From: Gluconobacter oxydans
GTDB lineage: Bacteria > Pseudomonadota > Alphaproteobacteria > Acetobacterales > Acetobacteraceae
DNA length: 64,000 nt
NCBI RefSeq assembly: GCF_006539685.1
Contig: NZ_BJNM01000003.1
Location: 62,001 to 126,000, forward strand
Direction: 5' to 3'
The translations under genes were made by a program, and so were the position numbers. Positions 12,569-20,508 of this stretch are shown here, piece after piece. The number at the start of each line of letters is the position of its first letter. Position 1 is the stretch's first letter. The notes below the pieces were generated by a model that saw only the letters and a list, made by a program, of their open reading frames with translations, was not told the DNA's origin and made no database searches.

Positions 12569-12584
12569 GTCGTCTGAAGACGAC
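12569..12584. promoter_or_regulatory. 7-bp dyad before the antiporter gene
   Basis: GTCGTCT-GA-AGACGAC, a perfect inverted repeat with a two-base centre, lies between the thiE stop and the AAGGAG (12591-12596) of the antiporter gene. No T-run follows, so it is unlikely to be a terminator; a protein-binding site is possible. Confidence 0.3.
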
Positions 12585-12607
12585 CACATGAAGGAGCCGA
12601 GACAACG

Positions 12608-15184
12608 ATGATGGTGACAGGACTGGCAGCCGTACTTCTAGCGCTTGCGTTCCTGCTCACGCTTGTCAGCATCATCCAGCCCCTCGCGAAACGTCTCGAG
12701 ATTTCCGAAGCTGTCCTGCTGGCATTGACCGGGATCGGGCTGGGCCTTGTCGCGTCCCTTATCGTGCGCTCGTCTGCGACCGATCTGCTGGACGGGGCGG
12801 CCGAGGCGCTGATCTATTTCCCGGTCAACAGTGAAGCCTTCCTGCTGATCTTCCTGCCCATCCTGGTGTTTCAGGGGGCCATGGCCATCGACGTGCGCCG
12901 CCTGGCCCATGAAACGGCAACGGTATTGCTCCTGGCGGTTGTCGCCGTCATCGTTTCGACCGCCACCATTGGCTTCGCGCTTTATCCGTTTGCCCAGCAG
13001 AGCCTCGTCGTCTGCCTGCTTCTGGGGTCGATCGTCGCGACGACCGATCCGTCCGCCGTGGCCGGGATTTTCCGTGAAATCGGTGCGGCTTCGCGTCTGA
13101 CGCGCCTTGTCGAAGGCGAGGCCCTGCTGAACGACGCTGCGGCCATTTCGATCTTCTCGATCCTTCTGGCAGCCGTCACCTCGCATCACCAGATCCATCT
13201 GGCCGACGCGCTGATGGACTTCCTGACAGCCTTCATCGGGGCGATCGTGGTTGGTGTCTGTCTGGCGCGCCTCACATTGCTGCTGATTGCGGGACTGGGG
13301 GGATCGGCGGCTTCGGAAGTCACGCTGACGCTGGCGCTGCCTTATGCCGTTTACATCCTGTGCGATGAGATGCTCGGCTTTTCCGGCGTGGTCGCAACGG
13401 CTGCTGCGGGGCTGACCGTCTCTGCTTACGGACCGTCGACCTTCCGGCCGCAGGTCTGGCGTTTCCTGAACGAGATGTGGGAGCAGCTCGTTTTCTGGGC
13501 CGGCTCTCTCGTATTCCTTCTGGCCGCCATGCTGGTGCCCCGGCTGCTGATCGGCATGACGAAATGGGATTTCGTACTGATCCTGATCGCCAGCGTCGCG
13601 GGCCTGATTGCACGTTCGGCCGTGATTTTCGGAATGCTGCCGCTTCTTGCCATCACGAAGCTCTCGCCGCCCGTTCCCAACCCCTTCAAGGCCACCATGG
13701 CCTGGGGTGGCATCCGTGGCGCCATCACTCTGGCGCTGGCACTGGCCGTGACCGAGAACCAGAGCGTCTCGAGCCCCGTTGCGCATTTCGTCGGCATCAT
13801 CGCCACCGGCTTCGTTCTCATCACGCTTCTGGTCAACGGAACCACGCTTCGCGCGCTTGTCCTGTTCTTCAAGCTGGACCAGCTTTCGCCCATCGATCAG
13901 GCCATCCGCCAGCAGATTGTGGGCATCGGCCTCGGTGAGGTTGCGGAACGCACACGGGAGCTTTCCGAAGAACTCGGTTTCAGCGAGCAGACCCGTGCCG
14001 GCGTCATCAGCCGTCTTGAACGGCGCGCGGAAAAGGAGAGGGCGGCCAACAATTTTGAATCCGCCCTGAGCGACCGCAACCGCGTCGATATCGCCCTGAT
14101 CACCATCGCCAATCAGGAGCGCTCCCTGCTGCTGGACCTGTTCCGCATTCAGGGACTGTCCCGACGCGTGATGGAGACATTGCTGCGCACGACTGAGTCC
14201 ATGGCCGATGGCGCACGTCTCGAAGGGCGGTATGGTTATGTCCGGGCCCTCAAGCGCCGCCTTCAGCCCTCATTGCGCTTCCGGATCGCGCAGGAACTCC
14301 ACAGCCGCCTTCATATCGACGAGCCACTGACGAACTGCATGATGGAGCGCTTCGAGATGCTCATCATCGCGCATCTCGTCTCGCTGTCGCTTCAGCGCTT
14401 CATCCGCCAGCGCATGGAGCCGACGCTTGGCCCGCGTATCACGGAAATCGTGTCTGAAGTGCTCGGCCGCCAGCGCAAGCTTCTGGACGATGCGCTGGAA
14501 ACGCTGCGCCTGCATTACTCCGGCTATTCCGAGGCTCTGGAAAGCCGCATCCTGCGCCAGATTGCCCTGCGTCTGGAGGATGAGGAATATGATGCGCTCG
14601 AAGCGGATAACCTGATTTCCGAGGAGCTGCACCGCGAACTGCATCGGGAAATCGAACGCCAGCGCGCTCGGCTGGATGCGCCCCTGCGGTTCAATCTCAA
14701 GAGTGGCATCGAGCAGCGTCTCCGGGCCTTTCCGGCCTTCAACGGCGTTCCCGACAGCGTGCTTCAGAAGCTATCGCGCAAGGTCTCCATGCATTTCGTC
14801 TCGCCTGGCGAAATCCTGTTCAAGCGCGGGCAGCGCGTGCGCGTCGTCTATGCGCAGGTGGCAGGACTGGCGGAAGTCAATCTGGCGGAACGGGACCTGC
14901 TGTTCGGAAGCGGAGATCTGATCGGCGCAGCCTCCGTCATCCGCAACGAGACCATGCCCGGGACCGTCCGCTCCCTGCAGTTCAGCCATCTGCTCGCCAT
15001 TCCGCGTCCGGTGTTCGAGAAGCTGCTGAAGGAATATCCCATCGTTCAGCGCCTCATTATCCAGCGTAGCCAGAAAAGGGCGGACGGGCTGCTGACGCCC
15101 GTCACGGTTCGCACGCTGGATGGTGATGTTGTCTCAACCGCATCGGCCCCGGAAATGCGCCGTCTGGTTGCGCCGCCGTCTTAA
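12608..15184 (+). CDS. Na+/H+ antiporter (CPA1 type) with C-terminal cyclic-nucleotide-binding-like domain
   Basis: Predicted inner-membrane cation/proton exchanger, 858 residues. Residues 1-420 contain about a dozen hydrophobic segments and CPA1/NHE motifs (ATTDPSAVAGI, then EGEALLNDAAAIS with the transport-linked ND pair). The next roughly 280 residues are hydrophilic and helical. About residues 700-830 look like a cNMP-binding (CAP_ED) beta-roll (VPDSVLQKLSRKV, SPGEILFKRG, VFEKLLKEYP), but the phosphate-binding cassette (GAASVIRNETMPGTVRS) lacks the usual Glu and Arg. Start ATG 12608 is 11 bases after AAGGAG. The stop overlaps that of the convergent transporter. Confidence 0.88.
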   Translation: MMVTGLAAVLLALAFLLTLVSIIQPLAKRLEISEAVLLALTGIGLGLVASLIVRSSATDLLDGAAEALIYFPVNSEAFLLIFLPILVFQGAMAIDVRRLAHETATVLLLAVVAVIVSTATIGFALYPFAQQSLVVCLLLGSIVATTDPSAVAGIFREIGAASRLTRLVEGEALLNDAAAISIFSILLAAVTSHHQIHLADALMDFLTAFIGAIVVGVCLARLTLLLIAGLGGSAASEVTLTLALPYAVYILCDEMLGFSGVVATAAAGLTVSAYGPSTFRPQVWRFLNEMWEQLVFWAGSLVFLLAAMLVPRLLIGMTKWDFVLILIASVAGLIARSAVIFGMLPLLAITKLSPPVPNPFKATMAWGGIRGAITLALALAVTENQSVSSPVAHFVGIIATGFVLITLLVNGTTLRALVLFFKLDQLSPIDQAIRQQIVGIGLGEVAERTRELSEELGFSEQTRAGVISRLERRAEKERAANNFESALSDRNRVDIALITIANQERSLLLDLFRIQGLSRRVMETLLRTTESMADGARLEGRYGYVRALKRRLQPSLRFRIAQELHSRLHIDEPLTNCMMERFEMLIIAHLVSLSLQRFIRQRMEPTLGPRITEIVSEVLGRQRKLLDDALETLRLHYSGYSEALESRILRQIALRLEDEEYDALEADNLISEELHRELHREIERQRARLDAPLRFNLKSGIEQRLRAFPAFNGVPDSVLQKLSRKVSMHFVSPGEILFKRGQRVRVVYAQVAGLAEVNLAERDLLFGSGDLIGAASVIRNETMPGTVRSLQFSHLLAIPRPVFEKLLKEYPIVQRLIIQRSQKRADGLLTPVTVRTLDGDVVSTASAPEMRRLVAPPS

Positions 15185-16608
15185 GGCACGGGTGGCGCGG
15201 TCTCTTTGCCGGGGACCAGAAGGTCACGGAAGCGCACGGCACAGAAACCAAGGATTGCCGCTGCCACAAGCGCGGCTCCTGAATGCAGCAGCCAGAACGA
15301 GACGTCGGAAATCCGTCCCAGCAGCGTCGCCAGCTTTCCGATCAGCAGGTTGGACAGGAACAGGTGAAGCGAGAAGCAGGCAACGAGAATGGTGTTCAGG
15401 CTCACGGGGGCTGCGCGTGAGAAAAGTGCCATTCCGATCGCATAACTCATCGAAAAACCGATGTCATTGATGATGTGAAAGGCCAGTCCCCAGAACAGAC
15501 TGACCTCATGGGGGCCCGGACTGATCCATGATCCCAAAGCCAGCATCAGCGGCCCAAAAGCCGCAATGAATGTCCCCAGCGCGACCTTGGAGATCTCCGA
15601 CAGATCGGGCCTGCGACGCGCATAGGCCTTCCAGAACCACAGAACCAGCACGGCGCACAGGGTGCTGATAAATCCGTCCAGGGAAATAAGATCGCTCACC
15701 GGCATCTCGTATCCCAGAAGATGAAGCTGGAAATGCTCGCGCCCCCAGAGCAGATAGCCGTCGAAGATTTCCGAGTTTGGGACAGCGCCCACCGCCAGAA
15801 CAGGCACAAGCGCCAGAAGCAGCAGGGTCGTCTTCTTTTCCTGCGACGTCAGGGCAGGGCGTGCGTGCTTTGTGGTTGCGGCCGGGGCCTCAGACCGACG
15901 CACCGCAACAGCAGGAGCGGGGAGCCAGCGCCGCCCCACGAGATAGACCACAAGCCCGATCAGCATGCCCAGGCCCGCTGCCAGAAAGCCCCAGTGCCAT
16001 TCGATCTGCGCCAGGCTCGCGCACAGGATCGGGGACACGATGACGGCGATCTGAAGCCCCATCATGTAGATCTGATAGGCATCCGAACGCCGCCGGTCAC
16101 CCAGTTCATACAATGCGCCGACCTGCGCGCGCAGACCGCCCGCCATGCCAAGCCCGGCCAGCAGAAAACCGAGAGCCAGTACAAAGCTCCAGTCAAATGA
16201 CATCAGGAAATGGCCCGCTGTCATCAGGATGGCGCCCAAGAGGATGGTCCGTGTCTGGCCGAGAACGCGGTCTGCCAGAAAACCGCCGAGGAGAGGGGTG
16301 GCATAAATCAGCGCCAGAAACAGACCTGTAATGGCTGCGCCCATGGCGCGCGGTCCCACAGGCGCATAAAGAGCCGAAACAAACGCCTCAAGCGGCCCGA
16401 GACCCACAACGGCTCCTGAATGAGCCGGCTGCAGCAGATGGTCCGTCAGATACAGGGCCAGAATGGCCTGCATCCCGTAGAGCGAGAACCCGACCCAGCC
16501 TTCGGTCAGCGTCAGCACCCACAGTCCGATAGGATGCCCCCAGAGTTCCAGCTGTTTTCCGGCGGAAGACGGTTCGACAACAGGGGAAGCAGGAAGGATC
16601 TCGGTCAT
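15181..16608 (-). CDS. POT/PTR2-family (peptide/MFS) transporter with altered ExxER motif
   Basis: Inner-membrane major facilitator of the proton-dependent oligopeptide transporter type, 475 residues with about 12-14 hydrophobic segments. Residues 29-55 match the POT signature region, but where POT proteins have TExxERFxYYGMR this one reads TEGWVGFSLYGMQ: the first Glu is kept while the second Glu and the Arg of the proton-coupling motif are replaced by Val and Gly. GGFLADRVLGQTRTILLGA is the usual MFS loop 2-3 motif. Substrate is unknown. It converges on the antiporter gene (shared TTAA) and its promoter side faces the palindrome array. Confidence 0.85.
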   Translation of the reverse strand: MTEILPASPVVEPSSAGKQLELWGHPIGLWVLTLTEGWVGFSLYGMQAILALYLTDHLLQPAHSGAVVGLGPLEAFVSALYAPVGPRAMGAAITGLFLALIYATPLLGGFLADRVLGQTRTILLGAILMTAGHFLMSFDWSFVLALGFLLAGLGMAGGLRAQVGALYELGDRRRSDAYQIYMMGLQIAVIVSPILCASLAQIEWHWGFLAAGLGMLIGLVVYLVGRRWLPAPAVAVRRSEAPAATTKHARPALTSQEKKTTLLLLALVPVLAVGAVPNSEIFDGYLLWGREHFQLHLLGYEMPVSDLISLDGFISTLCAVLVLWFWKAYARRRPDLSEISKVALGTFIAAFGPLMLALGSWISPGPHEVSLFWGLAFHIINDIGFSMSYAIGMALFSRAAPVSLNTILVACFSLHLFLSNLLIGKLATLLGRISDVSFWLLHSGAALVAAAILGFCAVRFRDLLVPGKETAPPVP

Positions 16609-16685
16609 GCGGCCTCATTCGCGCAGGGGCGGGATAACCTGCGTAAAGGGAGAAAGCCCGTGAGGTAAAGGGGGAGAGAGGGCAG

Positions 16686-16898
16686 TGGCAAAATGCCATA
16701 GAGTGCATTTGTGGCGTTTTGCCATAGTGCCATAACAAGGCGAACCAGCATCCGATCTATGGCAAAATGGCCCAGTTCCTAAAATTGGCATTTTGCCATA
16801 GATGCCAGGTTTGCCGTTACGGGAAAGCCTTGCATCCATCAGAAAGCAGCTGCTGGAAGCCGGAAAATCCTGGGTAAAATGGTAATGGCATTCTGCCA
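16686..16898. repeat. Array of TGGCA-N3-TGCCA palindromes (operator-like)
   Basis: Perfect or near-perfect copies at 16686-16698 (spacer AAA), 16712-16724 (TGGCG arm, TTT), 16786-16798 (TTT) and 16886-16898 (TTC); a degraded copy at 16760-16772 (TGGCAAAATGGCC). Each good copy is followed by ATA(G/A). Extra half-sites occur at 16729-16733 and 16803-16807. Centres of copies 1-2 and of copies 3-4 are each about 26 bases apart. The first copy is about 80 bases from the transporter start codon; the last is about 290 before the porin. No known regulator is recognised. Confidence 0.7.
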
Positions 16899-17131
16899 TA
16901 AGTGAAAAATGGCTGAAAACTGCCGATATTATTGCTTCCAGAGCAATCTGACGGAGAGAAATCCGGACGCAGGTCAGGGCCGGGTTCGCGCTCACATAAA
17001 TGTCGTATAAGATATATTATGCCAACTAATAGATCCGGAAATCCGGAATTTCTGACGTTTTTGTGAGAACACATCCTATTGTTGCGAAGAATGTCTCCAT
17101 TCGCGCTAGGAAAAGTATTGTAGTCCATTCT

Positions 17132-17162
17132 ACCGGTGCACGCCCGCATTGCGAGCACCGGT
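17132..17162 (+). promoter_or_regulatory. Hairpin in the porin 5' leader
   Basis: ACCGGTGC (17132-17139) pairs with GCACCGGT (17155-17162); inside, CGC pairs with GCG across one A.A mismatch, leaving loop CCGCATT. No T-run follows. The GGGAG Shine-Dalgarno (17171-17175) starts eight bases after the stem, so the structure could influence ribosome access or transcript stability. Confidence 0.5.
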
Positions 17163-17185
17163 GTATCCGCGGGAGCGGCTGTTAT

Positions 17186-18820
17186 ATGCCATCTATGTCC
17201 CTGTGCCGCCTGAGTCTCCTGGGAAGCACATTCTGCATTGCTGCACTCTCCGTCCTTCCGAATGTCGCATGGGCAGATGATTATACGGAGCTGCTCGACA
17301 TTCTCCGAGCCAAGGGCAGCCTGACCCGCTCGGAATACAATGTTCTGCTGGCCCATCACCAGCATCACTCGCATCCTTCCCTGCAGCGCGACGATGACAG
17401 CACCCCTGCCGCTCCGTCACGTCATCGCAACCGCTACATGCGCTATAGACCCCAGAATGAAGGCAACAGCCTGGAGGCTCCCCCGGATGTCACGACCATT
17501 GCGGCCGTTTCCGCAGCGCGCCGTGCTGCCATGGAAGCGTCCGCCAGTGCGCAGGATGCCCGCAATTCGCTTCTGGAAGCGCGCCGCACGTACAATCCGG
17601 ACAGCATCGTGCGCGTGAAGCCCTATGTCGCGGGCAAAGGCGTTACGATCCAGGCCGGCCAGATCGACATCAACATCTCGGGCTTCGTCAACGCTTACTA
17701 CACCTATAACAGTCCCGCCGGTGGTCGCGCTGTTGCGGGTGGCGTCTCGACCGGCAGCAGCGGCTTTGATTCCTCGTCCGTTCGTAACGGCCTGCTGCCG
17801 GGCGGTCTGATCCTCAAGCTGAACACGGTTCAGGACGGGATCAAGCTCGGTGCTGTCTTCGGCATGTATCCCGGCATCAACAACAACAATCCCAGTACCT
17901 TCAACGCCAATTCGGGCGGCAGCCCGGTGGGCCTTGGAACGGCTGGCCTCGATTTCCGTCAGGTTTACATGACCGCGGGAACGGACCAGTTCGGTACGGT
18001 CAAGCTAGGGCGAGACATTGCTCTGTTTGCGTCTGACGCCATCCTGAACGATGCCACACTCCTCAGCGTCGGCAGTACCGGCAGTAACGCCAATCCCGCC
18101 AACACGTCACTCGGCCGTATCGGCGTGGGCTATGTCTATACGGACTGGCTGCCGCAGATCACCTATATCTCTCCGAAATGGAAGGGTTTTCAGGCTTCCG
18201 TCGGCGTCATGACACCGCTGGATGAATACAACTTCGCCGGTGGCGGCCTGTCTGCGACCACGACCCAGCACAGCTCGCCCATGCTTCAGGGCAAAGTCAC
18301 CTATGATGGCAATATTCTCGGCTTCACGACCCGCTTCTGGAGCAGCTTCCTCGTCCAGCATCAGCAGAACCTGACCAGCTCAACACTGGGCAGCAGCAGC
18401 CGGAAAGGCACGACGGTCGAGGCCGGCGACGTTGGTGTGAAGGTCACGCGCGGACCGTTTGAAGGCGTGGCCTATTACTATTATGGCAGTGGTCTCGGCA
18501 CGACCGGTATCTTCTTCGATGGCGTATCTGCCGATGGGCGCAAGCGTGATTCCGAAGGCTACTACGTCCAGGCGGCCTACAAGATCCTGCCCAAGCTCAA
18601 GCTTGTTGGAAGCTACGGTGTCAGCAATCTCTATCAGGCGCCTGGTGAGGACAATCCGGACATGGTCCGGCGCAACCAGTCTGAAGTCGGAGCGATCTAT
18701 TACAACCTGACGGACTGGTTCACGATCGTCGGCGAATATGCCCATACGGAATCAGATTCCCACAGCAGCGCCCACGAAAGCGACCACACAATGTCCGCAG
18801 GTGCCATGATGACCTTCTGA
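17186..18820 (+). CDS. Outer-membrane porin with N-terminal helical and His-rich region
   Basis: Predicted trimeric-type beta-barrel porin, 544 residues. A signal peptide runs to WA just before DDYTELLD. The next segment holds a histidine cluster (HHQHHSH at about residues 55-61) and, around residues 110-135, an alanine-rich stretch likely to be a coiled coil, before the barrel begins at VKPYVAGKGVTI. The barrel has alternating strands such as VNAYYTYN and GYYVQAAYKI and ends in MSAGAMMTF with a terminal Phe. ATG 17186 has GGGAG ten bases upstream; an in-frame GTG further upstream would destroy the signal peptide. A strong terminator follows. Confidence 0.88.
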   Translation: MPSMSLCRLSLLGSTFCIAALSVLPNVAWADDYTELLDILRAKGSLTRSEYNVLLAHHQHHSHPSLQRDDDSTPAAPSRHRNRYMRYRPQNEGNSLEAPPDVTTIAAVSAARRAAMEASASAQDARNSLLEARRTYNPDSIVRVKPYVAGKGVTIQAGQIDINISGFVNAYYTYNSPAGGRAVAGGVSTGSSGFDSSSVRNGLLPGGLILKLNTVQDGIKLGAVFGMYPGINNNNPSTFNANSGGSPVGLGTAGLDFRQVYMTAGTDQFGTVKLGRDIALFASDAILNDATLLSVGSTGSNANPANTSLGRIGVGYVYTDWLPQITYISPKWKGFQASVGVMTPLDEYNFAGGGLSATTTQHSSPMLQGKVTYDGNILGFTTRFWSSFLVQHQQNLTSSTLGSSSRKGTTVEAGDVGVKVTRGPFEGVAYYYYGSGLGTTGIFFDGVSADGRKRDSEGYYVQAAYKILPKLKLVGSYGVSNLYQAPGEDNPDMVRRNQSEVGAIYYNLTDWFTIVGEYAHTESDSHSSAHESDHTMSAGAMMTF

Positions 18821-18822
18821 TC

Positions 18823-18858
18823 CTGAAAGACCGGGCACCTCCCTGCCCGGTCTTTCAG
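18823..18858 (+). terminator. Strong intrinsic hairpin after the porin gene
   Basis: A perfect 15-bp stem, CTGAAAGACCGGGCA with TGCCCGGTCTTTCAG, six-base loop, begins two bases after the porin stop. It has a CTTTCAGTT tail rather than a long T-run, but strength and position fit termination, and it may also serve the convergent operon. Confidence 0.8.
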
Positions 18859-18928
18859 TTCACGAGGATATCTCGCTCCTGCCCTGTGCGTCCTTCATGG
18901 GCAGCCCGCAACAGGCCAGCACCCCATA

Positions 18929-19726
18929 TTAATCCTGAAGGTCGAGCACCATTCCGTCATAGGCTGGCTCGACGCCAGCAGGCAGTGTCTGGCGCAGGGT
19001 CTGATAATCCATCTCTGGCCCCATATGGGTCAGGATGACGTGCCCCACACCGAGGCGCTCACGCCACTCGAGCACGCGTTCAAGCCAGGCATGAGCTGGA
19101 TGCGGCTCATACTGGAAGCAGTCCACGATCCAGGTTTGCACGCCTTCAAGCAGCGACAGGGACTCCTCCGAAAGCGTCTCGACATCCGTGCTGTAGGCAA
19201 AGTTTCCGCAACGCACGCCGAGGGACGTGATCCGACCGTGTCGCTGCTCGAAAATCCGAGCGGTCAGACCGGGGAACGTGACTGTCTCTCCGGGCTGCAC
19301 GACATGCTCGTCAAAAACCGGCCGGTAGAACTCCGGCCCTTTCCAGGGCGCGAACGCATAAGCGTAACGCAGGCGTAGTTCTTCCAGAACATCCGGCGCG
19401 GCCAGCAGCGGCAGAGGCGTTTCGATCACGCGGTTGATGGCCCGCAATTCATCGAGACCACCGATATGATCGCTATGCGGATGCGTATAGAGAACCGCAT
19501 GCACATGGCTCAGGCCACAGTTCAGCATCTGATTGCGAAAATCCGGCCCGGAATCCACCAGAAGCCGGAAACCGCCCTCACCTTCGATCACGACTGAAGA
19601 ACGTGTGCGCCGGTTACGCGGCTCAGTTGGGTCGCAGGCGCCCCAGATCCCCGTCCGTGGTCCCTCCTCGCCCCCGATCATGGGAACGCCGGCAGAGCCG
19701 CCACATCCAAGGATTGTCACTTTCAC
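18929..19726 (-). CDS. MBL-fold metallo-hydrolase (PhnP-like)
   Basis: Cytoplasmic metallo-beta-lactamase-fold hydrolase, 265 residues. The N-terminus MKVTILGCGGSAGVPMIGG and the metal-binding THPHSDHIGG at about residue 81 define the fold; a second metal site is provided by YSTDVET and the C-terminal ILTHMGPE. The arrangement resembles PhnP (phosphoribosyl cyclic phosphate phosphodiesterase), but no phn genes are nearby, so substrate is open. It is the last gene of the long minus operon and overlaps tatD by four bases (ATGA). Its pairing with tatD is frequent in alphaproteobacteria. Confidence 0.85.
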   Translation of the reverse strand: MKVTILGCGGSAGVPMIGGEEGPRTGIWGACDPTEPRNRRTRSSVVIEGEGGFRLLVDSGPDFRNQMLNCGLSHVHAVLYTHPHSDHIGGLDELRAINRVIETPLPLLAAPDVLEELRLRYAYAFAPWKGPEFYRPVFDEHVVQPGETVTFPGLTARIFEQRHGRITSLGVRCGNFAYSTDVETLSEESLSLLEGVQTWIVDCFQYEPHPAHAWLERVLEWRERLGVGHVILTHMGPEMDYQTLRQTLPAGVEPAYDGMVLDLQD

Positions 19727-20508
19727 GCAGCAATCCTCGTGAACAGACGACGGGCGTTTTCAGACGTGATCCGCGCGATCTCGTCCAGCGACACGCCCCG
19801 CTCTTCGGCCAGTCGGGCAGCCGTATGAGCGACATAACCCGGCGTGTTGGGTTTGCCGCGCTTCGGGACGGGAGCCAGAAACGGACTGTCCGTCTCGACC
19901 AGAATGCGGTCTTCCGGAACCATCCGCGCCACTTCGCGGATTTCCTCGCATTTCGGGAAGGTCAGCAGGCCCGAGAAGCTGATATATCCCCCGAGTTCCA
20001 GCGCCGCTTCCGCCAGTTTCGGGCCAGACGCAAAGCAGTGGATCAGGAACGGAAAAGCACCCTTGGCGTGTTCGTCACGCAGGATGGCGATCATGTCGTC
20101 ATCGGCGTTCCGGGTATGGATGACGACCGGCAGTCCCGTCTGACGTGCGGCCGCGATATGGGTGCGGAACGCAGCGTGCTGGGCTGGCTTAGCCTCGTCC
20201 CCACTGTGGAAATAGTCCAGCCCCGTTTCCCCAATCGCCACAACGGAAGGAGCTTCAGTCTTGGCAACAAGCTCCTCGACCGACGGCAGACGCTCCTCGT
20301 CCGCATAATCCGGATGAATGCCGATCGCGCACCAGATCCGCAGATCCGGCGTGTCATGCTGCGTCAGAGCAATCTGCGTATCCGCCTGTGAAAAGCGCGT
20401 GCCGATCGTGAGCATGCCGGACAAACCGGACTCCCGCGCCAGCTCGAAAGCGGGTGCGAGATCGTCGAGCTTGTCCAGATGACAGTGGGTGTCGATCAGT
20501 CCCGTCAT
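19723..20508 (-). CDS. tatD: TatD-family metal-dependent hydrolase/DNase
   Basis: TIM-barrel hydrolase of the amidohydrolase superfamily, 261 residues; family members act as Mg-dependent 3'-5' exonucleases or D-aminoacyl hydrolases. The HxH metal motif is in LIDTHCHLDKLDD at residues 4-16; downstream are AIGIHPDYA, AIGETGLDYFHS, VIHTRNADDD and VETDSPFLAP, the family's ligands in order. ATGA overlaps join it to metG upstream and the MBL hydrolase downstream. The exact substrate is not shown by sequence. Confidence 0.93.
   Translation of the reverse strand: MTGLIDTHCHLDKLDDLAPAFELARESGLSGMLTIGTRFSQADTQIALTQHDTPDLRIWCAIGIHPDYADEERLPSVEELVAKTEAPSVVAIGETGLDYFHSGDEAKPAQHAAFRTHIAAARQTGLPVVIHTRNADDDMIAILRDEHAKGAFPFLIHCFASGPKLAEAALELGGYISFSGLLTFPKCEEIREVARMVPEDRILVETDSPFLAPVPKRGKPNTPGYVAHTAARLAEERGVSLDEIARITSENARRLFTRIAA

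Larger units (their letters stand above)
16609..17185. other. 577-base intergenic region between divergent transporter and porin genes
   Basis: No credible gene. It contains the palindrome array (16686-16898), an AT-rich stretch around 17003-17020 (TATAAGATATATTAT) that could supply a -10 for the porin but has no good -35 upstream, TCCGGA repeats near 17033-17046, and a long hairpin (17132-17162) in the porin leader. Minus-strand open frames across it consist of repeat-derived sequence with no family resemblance. Confidence 0.6.

Noticed and set aside
16686-16898. CRISPR-like interpretation of the palindrome array
   Set aside because: Repeats are 13-base palindromes with irregular spacing and both orientations of half-sites; no cas genes.
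16615-16995. 126-residue minus-strand open frame across the transporter-porin gap
   Set aside because: Consists mainly of the palindrome repeats (HFATAL, CHYHF), overlaps the operator array and has no ribosome-binding site.
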